Below, piece after piece: positions 25,455 to 33,204 of a stretch of DNA of 64,000 nucleotides. The notes under the pieces were generated by a model. The model had not been told where the DNA came from. It did no database searches and saw only the letters and a program-made list of their open reading frames with translations. How positions within the stretch are numbered: position 1 is the stretch's first letter; each line of letters begins with the position of its first letter. The stretch is from Promicromonospora sp. Populi (lineage in GTDB: Bacteria > Actinomycetota > Actinomycetes > Actinomycetales > Cellulomonadaceae): positions 4,030,001 to 4,094,000 of the forward strand of contig NZ_CP163528.1 of NCBI RefSeq assembly GCF_041081105.1, read 5' to 3'. The position numbers were made by a program, and so were the translations under genes.

Positions 25455-26912
25455 TCAGGGCCGTTCTGACTGGTAGCTCGCCACGATCGCGTGGGTCCGA
25501 CGTTGGCCCCAGCGTTCGAGCCGTTCCCGGCCACGCCGAGTGCGACCCAGCACGCGGTACCGCCACGTGTTGAGCGGCAGCAGGTACGCGTGCGCCCACG
25601 GCGGGCGCAGCGGCAAGCCGAGCTCGCCCATGCTGCGCACCCCGAGAAACACCGTGAGCATCGACAGCAGCCGCTCCCGTTCCAACCGCGCCCGCCACGG
25701 CTGCCACCAGGACGGCCCGCGGTAGACCCGGTCGGCCTGCGCGGCGACCACCGCCTGGGCCAGGCGCGGCCCCGCGGCCGAGACCCCGGCCTGCGCGAGC
25801 AGCACGTGATAGTTGATGTGGTGCCGCGCCCACTCGTCGTCGACCAGGAAGTCCGGGTGCACCCCCATCAGGTGCCCCACCCACTTCCACAGATGCATCA
25901 GGGCTTTGCTGTCCGACGGCGGGATGCGCACCCCGAGCGCGCGGCACCCGAGGATCAGGGCGCCGTCGAACAGCCCGAGCGTCGCGGCCTGATCAGCCTG
26001 GTTGATCGGCAGACCCCAGCGGGCGACGTCCCAGCGGGTCGGCCCGGACTGATGGACGCCGGACGGGCTTTCGTCGGACGAGCCGTCATACGACGGGCTT
26101 GCGCCGTGCGGGCCCGCGAACGATGCACTGACCAGCGCGTGCATCACCCGGACGTGCACGGTCGCTCGCCAGGCGGGGGCGTAGGCCCGGAGCGCTCCGG
26201 GCTCGGACAGCCCGACCGTCCACTCCTGGGTCTCGGCGAGCCGGCGCAGCGCATCACCGGTCAGCGCGCCGGTCGCAACGAGCAGATCGGTGGGCCCGCC
26301 GAACCGGTACCCGCCCACGAGTGAGAGCTGCAGCAGCACGTCGCTCGCGTTCTGCCCGAGCCGGCGTTGCACTGCGGCGCCGGTCTCGACGAGGTCCCAG
26401 TCCACCCAGTCGGGCACGCGGGTGACCTCGCTGAGGAACCCCCGGAGCGCATCGGGCACCTGCGCGCCGAGTTCGGTCCCTTGCTCAGGTCCCGCGCCCA
26501 GATCGGTCCCTTGCACCGAGATCGGTCCATTAATTGACCGATCTCGGTGCAACGGACCGATCTCGCCGTCGCCAGCGTGCAACGGACCGATCTTGCGCCC
26601 CGTCCCCCCGCGCGACGGACCGGCGAGCGCCGTCCGGAGCTGCGCGTGCGTCACCCGCCCCGGCGCTCCGGCCGGCAGCCGCATCGCGGCGGCGAGCGCC
26701 GCCCCGGCGTCGTCCTCCTCGAAGAAGGCGTGGCCGATCCGGTCCAGGAGTGCCTCGTCCACGCCGCGCACGCCGCCGAACAGGCGCAGTGGGCGCCCGA
26801 TCCGGGCCCCGCGTGCCTCGGCGGCGCGGAACCGTGCCGGGTACGGCGACCTGGTGGTTGGCCCGGCGTCGTCGACCCGGCTGTCCACAGGGTTGTCCAC
26901 CGTGTCGGCCAT
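25455..26912 (-). CDS. MpaB/rubber-oxygenase-like family protein (DUF2236)
   Basis: A 485-residue protein of the DUF2236 family, which includes ER-bound oxygenase MpaB and latex-clearing-protein-like heme enzymes. Family-typical stretches are HVRVMHALV, WGLPINQADQAATLGLFDGALILGCRALG (quoted only as positions about 290-318) and WVGHLMGVHPDFLVD. Residues about 105-150 are an expansion not expected in the family, encoded by copies of the family B repeat and containing the peptide motif IGPLH twice. A further low-complexity insert lies near residue 265. The ATG at 26912 is the best start. The gene separates sigma units 6 and 7 and is transcribed against them. Substrate is unknown. Confidence 0.75.
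   Translation of the reverse strand: MADTVDNPVDSRVDDAGPTTRSPYPARFRAAEARGARIGRPLRLFGGVRGVDEALLDRIGHAFFEEDDAGAALAAAMRLPAGAPGRVTHAQLRTALAGPSRGGTGRKIGPLHAGDGEIGPLHRDRSINGPISVQGTDLGAGPEQGTELGAQVPDALRGFLSEVTRVPDWVDWDLVETGAAVQRRLGQNASDVLLQLSLVGGYRFGGPTDLLVATGALTGDALRRLAETQEWTVGLSEPGALRAYAPAWRATVHVRVMHALVSASFAGPHGASPSYDGSSDESPSGVHQSGPTRWDVARWGLPINQADQAATLGLFDGALILGCRALGVRIPPSDSKALMHLWKWVGHLMGVHPDFLVDDEWARHHINYHVLLAQAGVSAAGPRLAQAVVAAQADRVYRGPSWWQPWRARLERERLLSMLTVFLGVRSMGELGLPLRPPWAHAYLLPLNTWRYRVLGRTRRGRERLERWGQRRTHAIVASYQSERP
26469..26597. repeat. Family B repeat cluster inside the oxygenase coding region
   Basis: The core GATCGGTCCCTTGCA-like unit occurs in one orientation near 26471, 26500 and 26519, and as TGCAACGGACCGATCT in the other near 26549 and 26578. 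A 17-bp perfect inverted repeat occupies 26511-26527 and 26536-26552. The block is translated in frame on the minus strand and adds roughly 43 residues to the protein. The same core forms the hairpin at 35532-35601. Confidence 0.7.
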
Positions 26913-26956
26913 GCACCCATCCTGACCCGCGCGCTGCCCCCAAACACAGCCCTCCT

Positions 26957-27021
26957 TGGTTGTGGGCGTGACCGTTGCGACGAAGCGCCCGTCTTAGGCG
27001 CAACGATCGCGCCCACAACCA
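26957..27021. repeat. Long inverted repeat between oxygenase gene and sigma unit 7
   Basis: 23-bp arms (26957-26979 and 26999-27021), with one G-U pair and one mismatch, enclose a 19-nt loop. It lies between the divergent oxygenase and sigma genes, just before the unit 7 promoter, so it is not a simple terminator. It could be another dispersed hairpin or an operator. Confidence 0.5.
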
Positions 27022-27028
27022 GGTACCC

Positions 27029-27053
27029 CAACCTTTTGGTCGGGTGGTTCGTC
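27029..27053 (+). promoter_or_regulatory. Candidate ECF promoter of sigma unit 7
   Basis: CAAC at 27029-27032 and CGTC at 27050-27053, spacer 17 nt, 32 nt before the ATG. This is one of the clearest matches to the ECF-type AAC/CGT pattern in the set. Confidence 0.55.
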
Positions 27054-27085
27054 GGTACGGTCAAGTTGGCAGGAAGGAGCTGGAT

Positions 27086-27682
27086 ATGGGCTGGCACGAA
27101 GACCTGGAGACGCTCGCCGCGCAGCGCGGCAGTGTGTTGGTCGGTTATGCGTACACGCTCTGTGGCGATGTCCGGCAGGCCGAGGACCTGGTGCAGGAAG
27201 CGCTCGTCAAGTACTGCTCCCGCCTGGTGCGACCCGGCGGGCGAACGGGAGGTCGGCGCGGTCCGGCGGCGTCGGGCATGCATACGGTCCCGCTCGATGG
27301 GACCGACGGCGGGCACACCCCCGTCGAGTTCGCGGAGGCGTATGTGCGGCGCACGGTGCTGAACCTGTACCTCGACGGATGGCGCCGCAAGAAGCGCTGG
27401 GCCGAGATCGTGCCGAGGGTCGCCTCGGACGACCGGCTGCGGTTCCCCGACTCGGGCATCACTGCCCGGGCGGACGTGGTGCATGCGCTCACCCGGCTCA
27501 TGCCCCGGCAGCGGGCATGCGTGGTGCTGCGCTACCTGGAGGACATGACTATCGAGCAGGTGGCGAACGAGCTCGGCATCGCGCCGGGGACCGTCAAGCG
27601 CTACCTGCATGACGCGCTGCGCACTCTGCGCGATGTGCTCGAACCGGCCGGGGCGGCCGTGATGAAAGGAGCTCCCCGATGA
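27086..27682 (+). CDS. SigE-family RNA polymerase sigma factor (unit 7, stand-alone)
   Basis: A 198-residue ECF sigma factor: region 2 YAYTLCGDVRQAEDLVQEALVK and region 4 LMPRQRACVVLRYLEDMTIEQVANELGIAPGTVKRYL. The linker between them is longer than in the paralogues. The ATG at 27086 (MGWHEDLETLAAQRG) has AGGAAGGAG upstream and matches the family start; the open frame extends 37 codons further but without a ribosome site. The stop overlaps the partner ATG. It is separated from units 1-6 by the minus-strand oxygenase gene but belongs to the same family. Confidence 0.88.
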   Translation: MGWHEDLETLAAQRGSVLVGYAYTLCGDVRQAEDLVQEALVKYCSRLVRPGGRTGGRRGPAASGMHTVPLDGTDGGHTPVEFAEAYVRRTVLNLYLDGWRRKKRWAEIVPRVASDDRLRFPDSGITARADVVHALTRLMPRQRACVVLRYLEDMTIEQVANELGIAPGTVKRYLHDALRTLRDVLEPAGAAVMKGAPR

Positions 27683-28914
27683 ACCAGCACGATGATGCCC
27701 GGGACCCGAACCACGGCTGGGTGGACCCCGCTGAGACGGGTCTCCTGGCGGAGACGCTCGGCGCGATGGCCGGCGGGGTGGACGCCGAGTCGCCCACCGG
27801 TCCCGCGGCGGCCATGCCGATCATGCACAGGCGGGTGCGGTTCCGCCGGACGGCGAAGCTGGGTGGGCTCGGCGGGGGCGCGCTGGCGCTCGTCGCCGTG
27901 CTGGCGCTCGGGGCGACGCAGCTCGCGCCGCCCGACCAGTCCGACGCGCTGCCAGCCGCGCCCGCGCCCTCGCCCTCGACCACGCCGGACTTCCAGCTCC
28001 AGGACGGCTACCAGCCGCCCTGGCTCGGCTGGAGCGACCTGACGTGCGGCATGCCGGTGGCCGACCTGGAGTCCACGGCGCCGGGCTGGTCGGTGGCGCC
28101 GGCCGGTGACATCTACGCCCGGGCGGAGGAGCTCGGCGACGAACAGTCGACGTCGTGGGGGATGGCGGCGGCGATCGAGGAGGGACTGGGCGGCGTGCTC
28201 AGGTCTTCCGTCGCCCTGGTGTGGAGCCAGGACGGCAGGGTCGTGGACCTGGGGCCAGACGTGTTCGGTCCGGCGGGTGATACCGGGAACGCGCCGCTGC
28301 TCGGTTCTGCCCAGGAGGGAGTCCTCGAGGCCCACGGCGCAGCGGCGTCGACCTGCTCGCCGACCGGGGCCGAGGCCGACCCGGTCTTCGCGTCGCCCCT
28401 GCCCGAGGGGGACTACGAAGTGCGGGTGGTCGCCTTCCCGCAGTTCGTCTCGGACGACTGGTGGACGGTGGTGAGCGAGCCGGTGCCGGTTCGCATCGAC
28501 GCCGACGGCGCGCACAGCCCGGTCGAGGTCGGTGACGACTGGACGACCATGGAGTTCCCGGAGCCGCTCGCGGGCCAGGTCTCGCGGTTCGAGATGGAGC
28601 GCGCCACGGGTTGGGTCCACGCGGAGATGACCCAGCACCGCTACTGGTGGAACACCGCGCTGCGGATCATCGGCTACTGCGTCGGTTCGGCGCCCGGGAC
28701 TCCGCTTCCGATCGAGCTGGTGCTGCCGTCCACCGGCGAGGTGCTCGCGACGACTCAGATCACCTGCGACGGCGAAGAGACCGTGGCGCAGGTCGAGGTC
28801 TCCGCAGGCGAAAGGGGGGCCATCGACATCCGGGTGCCGGAAGTGCCCGACGACGCCATGCACTTCTGGATCTCCCTCGAGTCGGCAACACCCGCCGGTA
28901 CAGACGCAGACTGA
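27679..28914 (+). CDS. Membrane-anchored partner of sigma unit 7 (putative anti-sigma/sensor)
   Basis: A 411-residue single-pass protein closely related to the unit 5 partner. RVRFRRTAK precedes a helix at about residues 60-80. A short Pro/Ser linker leads to module A (LTCGMPVADLEST, VALVWSQDGRVVDLGPDVFG, ASTCSPT, PLPEGDYEVRVVAFPQ). A second domain follows (residues about 285-405; FEMERATGWVHAEM, VLPSTGEVLATTQITCDGEE) that also occurs in the middle of the unit 5 partner. It lacks module B. The ATG at 27679 overlaps the sigma stop (ATGA). Function as anti-sigma or sensor is inference. Confidence 0.78.
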   Translation: MNQHDDARDPNHGWVDPAETGLLAETLGAMAGGVDAESPTGPAAAMPIMHRRVRFRRTAKLGGLGGGALALVAVLALGATQLAPPDQSDALPAAPAPSPSTTPDFQLQDGYQPPWLGWSDLTCGMPVADLESTAPGWSVAPAGDIYARAEELGDEQSTSWGMAAAIEEGLGGVLRSSVALVWSQDGRVVDLGPDVFGPAGDTGNAPLLGSAQEGVLEAHGAAASTCSPTGAEADPVFASPLPEGDYEVRVVAFPQFVSDDWWTVVSEPVPVRIDADGAHSPVEVGDDWTTMEFPEPLAGQVSRFEMERATGWVHAEMTQHRYWWNTALRIIGYCVGSAPGTPLPIELVLPSTGEVLATTQITCDGEETVAQVEVSAGERGAIDIRVPEVPDDAMHFWISLESATPAGTDAD

Positions 28915-28932
28915 CCCCGACCGACCCCGAAC

Positions 28933-28977
28933 GTGTCAGATGCTCAGGTCACCCCGCGTGACCTGAGCATCTGACAC
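28933..28977. terminator. Family A hairpin after sigma partner 7
   Basis: 20-bp perfect arms (GTGTCAGATGCTCAGGTCAC and its complement) with a 5-nt loop. It follows the partner stop by 18 nt and precedes the aminopeptidase GTG by 37 nt, so it must end the sigma transcript without covering the next ribosome site. Confidence 0.75.
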
Positions 28978-29014
28978 CTTCGACGGCTGAGGAACCGCCG
29001 GACATAATGGCCGG

Positions 29015-30346
29015 GTGACCGCCCAGACCTTCCCAGCCCAGACCGCAGCCTCCGCCGTCCCCGAGGAGGCCCGCGCCCACGCCGAGGCCCTGGGCGCGTT
29101 CATAGCGGCCGCGCCGTCGTCGTACCACGCGGCCGAGGAGGTGGCCCGGCGCGCGGAGGCGGCCGGCTTCACCCGGCTGGTGGAGGACGCCGCCTGGGCG
29201 ATCACCCCGGGCGGGCGGTACGCAGTGGTCCGCGACGGTTCGGTCATCGCCTTCAACGTGCCCGACGCCGCCGGCCCCACCACACCCTTCACGATCGTCG
29301 GCGCCCACACCGACTCCACGGGCTTCAAGCTGAAGCCGAAGCCGACGACACGCGGCGCGGGCGGCTGGTGGCAGGCCGGGGTCGAGGTCTACGGCGGGCC
29401 GCTGCTCAACTCCTGGCTCGACCGCGAGCTCGAGCTGGCCGGCCGGATCGTCACGCACGACGGCACCGAGCACCTCGTGCGCACCGGCCCGATGCTGCGC
29501 ATCCCCCAGCTCGCGATCCACCTGGACCGCGGCGTCAACGACCACGGCCTCACCCTCGACAAGCAGCGCCACACGCAGCCCGTCTGGGGGCTCGGGGACG
29601 CGCAGAGCGCCGATATCCTGGCGGCGCTCGCGGCGGACGCCGGCATCGACCCGGCGTCGATCGGCGGGTACGACGTCGTCCTGGCCGACACCCAGCCGGC
29701 CCGCGCCTTCGGTGCGGACCAGGCGCTGTTCGCCTCGGCCCGGCTGGACAACCTGCTGTCCGCCCACGCGGGCCTGACGGCGCTCCTCGCCCGGGCGGCG
29801 GACGCCGGGACCTCGAGAGGCGTCGAGATGTTCGCGGCCTTCGACCACGAGGAGATCGGCAGCGCGTCCCGCTCGGGCGCGGCCGGGCCGTTCCTCGAGG
29901 ACGTGCTGGTCCGCATCGCCACCTCGCTGGGCGCCACCGCGGAGGAGCGGGCGCGGGCGTTCGCGGCCTCGCTGCACGTCTCGTCCGACGTCGGACATGC
30001 AGTGCACCCGAACTATCCCGAGCGGCACGACCCGGCCAACCACCCGGTGGCCGGCGGCGGTCCGATCCTCAAGATCAACGCGAACCAGCGGTACGCCACG
30101 GACGCGCACGGCGCGGCCGCGTGGAATGCGGCTTGCGCGACAGCCGGAGTGCCCACCCAGGAGTTCGTCTCCAACAACACATTGCCGTGCGGCTCCACTA
30201 TCGGACCGATCTCGGCGACGCGTCTGGGTATCCGCACCGTGGACGTCGGGGTACCAATTTTGTCGATGCATTCGGCGCGTGAGCTCACTGCCGTCGTCGA
30301 TCCGTGGTACCTGGCGCGGGCCATGAAGGCCGTCCTCGCCCGCTGA
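29015..30346 (+). CDS. M18 family aminopeptidase (aspartyl aminopeptidase)
   Basis: A 443-residue cytosolic metallo-aminopeptidase that removes N-terminal, usually acidic, residues. Dizinc ligands are in the expected order: GAHTDS (His, about residue 94), ARLDN (Asp), FDHEEIGS (catalytic Glu pair), SSDVGHAVHPNY and LSMHSARE (final His). Length fits the family. The GTG at 29015 is the only start compatible with the hairpin just upstream. It has no clear functional tie to the sigma array. Confidence 0.9.
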   Translation: MTAQTFPAQTAASAVPEEARAHAEALGAFIAAAPSSYHAAEEVARRAEAAGFTRLVEDAAWAITPGGRYAVVRDGSVIAFNVPDAAGPTTPFTIVGAHTDSTGFKLKPKPTTRGAGGWWQAGVEVYGGPLLNSWLDRELELAGRIVTHDGTEHLVRTGPMLRIPQLAIHLDRGVNDHGLTLDKQRHTQPVWGLGDAQSADILAALAADAGIDPASIGGYDVVLADTQPARAFGADQALFASARLDNLLSAHAGLTALLARAADAGTSRGVEMFAAFDHEEIGSASRSGAAGPFLEDVLVRIATSLGATAEERARAFAASLHVSSDVGHAVHPNYPERHDPANHPVAGGGPILKINANQRYATDAHGAAAWNAACATAGVPTQEFVSNNTLPCGSTIGPISATRLGIRTVDVGVPILSMHSARELTAVVDPWYLARAMKAVLAR

Positions 30347-30646
30347 TTCGTCGAATCATCCCGGAACCGGGTGAGAAGCCTGGTTCATCGGAGCGACCTG
30401 CGCTTTTGCATGTTTCAGTTGGTTCTGTCCGGGTATACATTTGGCACAATGCGGACACAAGTTGGACGCTTGTCCAAGAAGGCACCCGTCTGACCTGCGA
30501 AAACGCCCTAGCGAGGTCCTGCTTCTGTATGGAAGAAAATGCCCAGTACCGTCCGGATGCAGGGTCCTCACGAGGGTGATACCACTGTGGTCATCCAGAG
30601 CCGATGAACTCGGCAAAAGAGAAATGCCGGACCCCAGGAGCCCCCG
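30347..30646. other. Intergenic region upstream of XRE regulator
   Basis: A 300-bp stretch visibly richer in A/T than its neighbours, without a credible gene. It holds a small inverted repeat near 30346 (GATTCGTCGAATC), a -10-like TATACA at 30434-30439, and an imperfect dyad at about 30453-30475 (GGACACAAG...CTTGTCC) that could bind a regulator. It probably contains the promoter of the regulator. Confidence 0.4.
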
Positions 30647-32269
30647 TTGCCTCGTGCCACCGTTCGCACTTGCGCCCGATGCGGCTGTGTACTCAGTCGT
30701 TACAACTCCGAAGCTCGCTGCGCCGCGTGCCGACGCACCGAGTCAGTTCCCGTCGTCTCACTCCCCAGCGTGCCCACCCGGGTCTGGCAGGACGAAGCAG
30801 TCCGGGCCGCGCTCGCCGACTGGGATTTCGGACAGGTCAGCCGCATGGTGCGGCAGCTCGTCCCACTGCGGCAGGAGGACGTGGCGGCCCTCACCGGCCT
30901 GAGCCAGTCCTATCTGTCGATGCTGGAGTGCGGTGACCGCCGCCTCACCGACGTCTCACGCGTCGTCCAGTTCCTGACGGGCCTGGGCACGCCGCCGGAC
31001 CTGGTGCGGCTCCCGCTCCCGGGAATCAGCCCCCTGCCCGACGCCGGTACAGCCGCGCGCACCGGTGCGTCCGGCCAGGCCAGCGCCGTGCCGGAGCAGG
31101 TGACGCCCACCGCGCCCGACCCGGTCCTGCCGTGGACGGCTGATCGTATGCTCACCGCGCTCCGCCTGGCGCACGTCGCGGACAACACCGCGGACTGGCT
31201 GCCCAGCGACGCCAACGGGCCAGTGTCGGCCACGGCGATGAGCGACGCGGCCGGGACTGAGTCGCCGCGTCCGGCGTCCGGCATCGCGCTGAACTCGATG
31301 ATCCAGCGGTGGGACGCCGAACAGGCCGAGCCCCTGCGTCGTGCCACGGCCGGCACTCGGGTATCCCTCGAGCTGTGCGGGCACCTGCAGGGCACGCTGG
31401 ACGAGCTGCGGGTCATGGACAAGGGCTCAGGCAGCGGGGCGGTGGCCGACCTGGCCCGCGCCCACCTCGCCCTCGTGGTCCGGGTTCTGGAGCGCAGCAC
31501 GTACGACGAGGTCACGGGCCGCAAGCTCGCCGCCGTCGCCGCGGACACCGCCACCCAGGCGGGCTGGTTCGCGTTCGACGCCGGACGGACGGACGCGGCC
31601 CGCGCCTACATGCTCGCCGGCCTGCGGGCCGCGCACGCCGCGGCCGACGACAGGCTCGGGGCTGGCGCCCTGTCCTACCTCGCGATCCACGGCTACTCCA
31701 GCGGCGACCCGCGCGACGCTGTCCGCGCCGCGGAAGCGGGGCGGCGTCGGATCTCCCGCCTCGACGCACCGCACCTCGCGGCGACGCTGCTCACCCGGCA
31801 GGCTCGCGGCCATGCGGCGGCCGGTGAGGGCGAGGCAGCGCGCCGTGCCCTCGGTGAGGCCTCGGACCTGTGCGCCCGCGGCCGCGGCGAGGACGACCCG
31901 CACTGGCTGTACTGGATGAACGAGGGCGAGATCCACGGGCAGTCCGGGTCGGCGCACCTCGCGCTCGGCAACACGGCGCGCGCCGTGGAGAGCTTCGGCC
32001 ACGCGATCCAGGCCGAACGGGCGGGCGAGCGTCGCACGCACGGGCTGTTCCTGAGCCGGGCGGCCCAGGCGCACGCCAGGGCGGGCGACCTCGACGCCGC
32101 CTGCTCGACCGGCGAGGAAGCGGTAGCCATCGCGGAGACCGTGCAGTCGGCGCGGCTGCGCGAGCACCTGCGCGACCTGTCGGCGGACCTCCGTCGAGGC
32201 GGACCGACAAGACGGTCCGGGGTCGGCGCGCGGGTGCTGACCGAGCGGATCGCGGCCCTGACGTCGTGA
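30647..32269 (+). CDS. XRE-family transcriptional regulator with N-terminal zinc ribbon and TPR-like repeats
   Basis: A 540-residue protein of a type common in actinobacteria. A zinc-ribbon (Cys9, Cys12, Cys25, Cys28) precedes an XRE helix-turn-helix at about residues 72-115 (LRQEDVAALTGLSQSYLSMLE). A variable Pro/Thr linker leads to an all-helical C-terminal half with TPR-like repeats (ALGNTARAVESFGHAIQ). Such regulators often control secondary-metabolism or adaptive genes; the target cannot be told. The TTG at 30647 has AGGAG upstream and begins the ribbon. The stop overlaps the next gene (GTGA), so regulator and HAD phosphatase are coupled. Confidence 0.8.
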   Translation: MPRATVRTCARCGCVLSRYNSEARCAACRRTESVPVVSLPSVPTRVWQDEAVRAALADWDFGQVSRMVRQLVPLRQEDVAALTGLSQSYLSMLECGDRRLTDVSRVVQFLTGLGTPPDLVRLPLPGISPLPDAGTAARTGASGQASAVPEQVTPTAPDPVLPWTADRMLTALRLAHVADNTADWLPSDANGPVSATAMSDAAGTESPRPASGIALNSMIQRWDAEQAEPLRRATAGTRVSLELCGHLQGTLDELRVMDKGSGSGAVADLARAHLALVVRVLERSTYDEVTGRKLAAVAADTATQAGWFAFDAGRTDAARAYMLAGLRAAHAAADDRLGAGALSYLAIHGYSSGDPRDAVRAAEAGRRRISRLDAPHLAATLLTRQARGHAAAGEGEAARRALGEASDLCARGRGEDDPHWLYWMNEGEIHGQSGSAHLALGNTARAVESFGHAIQAERAGERRTHGLFLSRAAQAHARAGDLDAACSTGEEAVAIAETVQSARLREHLRDLSADLRRGGPTRRSGVGARVLTERIAALTS

Positions 32270-33018
32270 CCGTGCCGGCCACCTCCCGCGGTGCAACCAG
32301 AGCGCTGGTGCTCTGGGACATCGATCGGACTCTCGTCTACGTCGGGGAGGTGGACCGGACCGCATACCGGGAGGCGTTCGCCGAGGTCGTGGGACGGCCC
32401 GCCGAACGCCTCCCGGCGCGCGGGACCGGGGTGACGATGCCGCTGGCGATCCGTGCTCTCCTTAAGGACAACGGCGTCACAGGGAGCGAGGTCGACGACC
32501 TCCTGCCGCGGATGCTCGAGGTGGTGCCGCTGCGTTTCGCGGCGCACACCGAGGACGTGCGGCGCCTCGGCGTTGTGCTCCCCGGGGCCATCCAGTCGCT
32601 CAAGGCCGTCGCGGCCGAGCGCGACCTGGTCGCGACCGTCGTGACGGGCAACCTCGAGGCGAACGCCCGGATCAAGCTGGGCGTCTTCGGCATGGAGCAG
32701 TACCTGGACCCGAGCGTGGGCGGGTACTCGTCCGACGACGCCCACCGGCCGGCCCTCGTGGCCGTCGCGCAGCGTCGCGCGGGGGACCGGTACGACAGCA
32801 CCTTCGACGTCTCCAACACCGTGATCGTCGGGGACTCGCTCGAGGACGTGCGCACGGGGCTGGAGGGTGGCGCGCGGGTGGTGGCCGTGGCGTCGGGCAC
32901 CACACCGCCGGAAGTGCTCGCTGCGGCCGGCGCCGATGTCGTGCTGCCGGACCTCACGGACCCCGAGCGGCTGCTCCAGGAGATCCGGGGGCTGACCGAC
33001 CGCCCGGGACGTCAGTAA
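32266..33018 (+). CDS. HAD-superfamily hydrolase (phosphatase-like)
   Basis: A 250-residue haloacid dehalogenase-type hydrolase. Motif I is WDIDRTL with nucleophile Asp18 and Asp20; motif II is ATVVTGN; motif IV is VIVGDSLEDV. A helical cap lies between motifs I and II, which suits a small-molecule phosphatase of the phosphoglycolate/beta-phosphoglucomutase group. The GTG at 32266 overlaps the regulator stop. Substrate is not predictable. Confidence 0.82.
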   Translation: MTVPATSRGATRALVLWDIDRTLVYVGEVDRTAYREAFAEVVGRPAERLPARGTGVTMPLAIRALLKDNGVTGSEVDDLLPRMLEVVPLRFAAHTEDVRRLGVVLPGAIQSLKAVAAERDLVATVVTGNLEANARIKLGVFGMEQYLDPSVGGYSSDDAHRPALVAVAQRRAGDRYDSTFDVSNTVIVGDSLEDVRTGLEGGARVVAVASGTTPPEVLAAAGADVVLPDLTDPERLLQEIRGLTDRPGRQ

Positions 33019-33204
33019 ACACGGGCGGATCCGCGCGCAGCGCACGGCCGTTTCGACATAGTGACTGCTGTCACATGTGGGTAGACTCTGGTCTCTTCCC
33101 GCCATCGACGGTGCTGGCGGGACGCATCGGCCTTGTGCTGGTCAAGCGGGCACAGGGCAACACATATCTGGGGAATCTGCCCCGGAGCTCGTCGAGGAGG
33201 ACGA

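Noticed and set aside
26469..26597. Repeat cluster as a CRISPR array
   Set aside because: Units are short, in mixed orientation, without regular spacers, and lie inside an open reading frame.
33019..33204. TAGACT near 33089 as the hppA promoter
   Set aside because: No acceptable -35 box at 16-18 nt spacing could be found.
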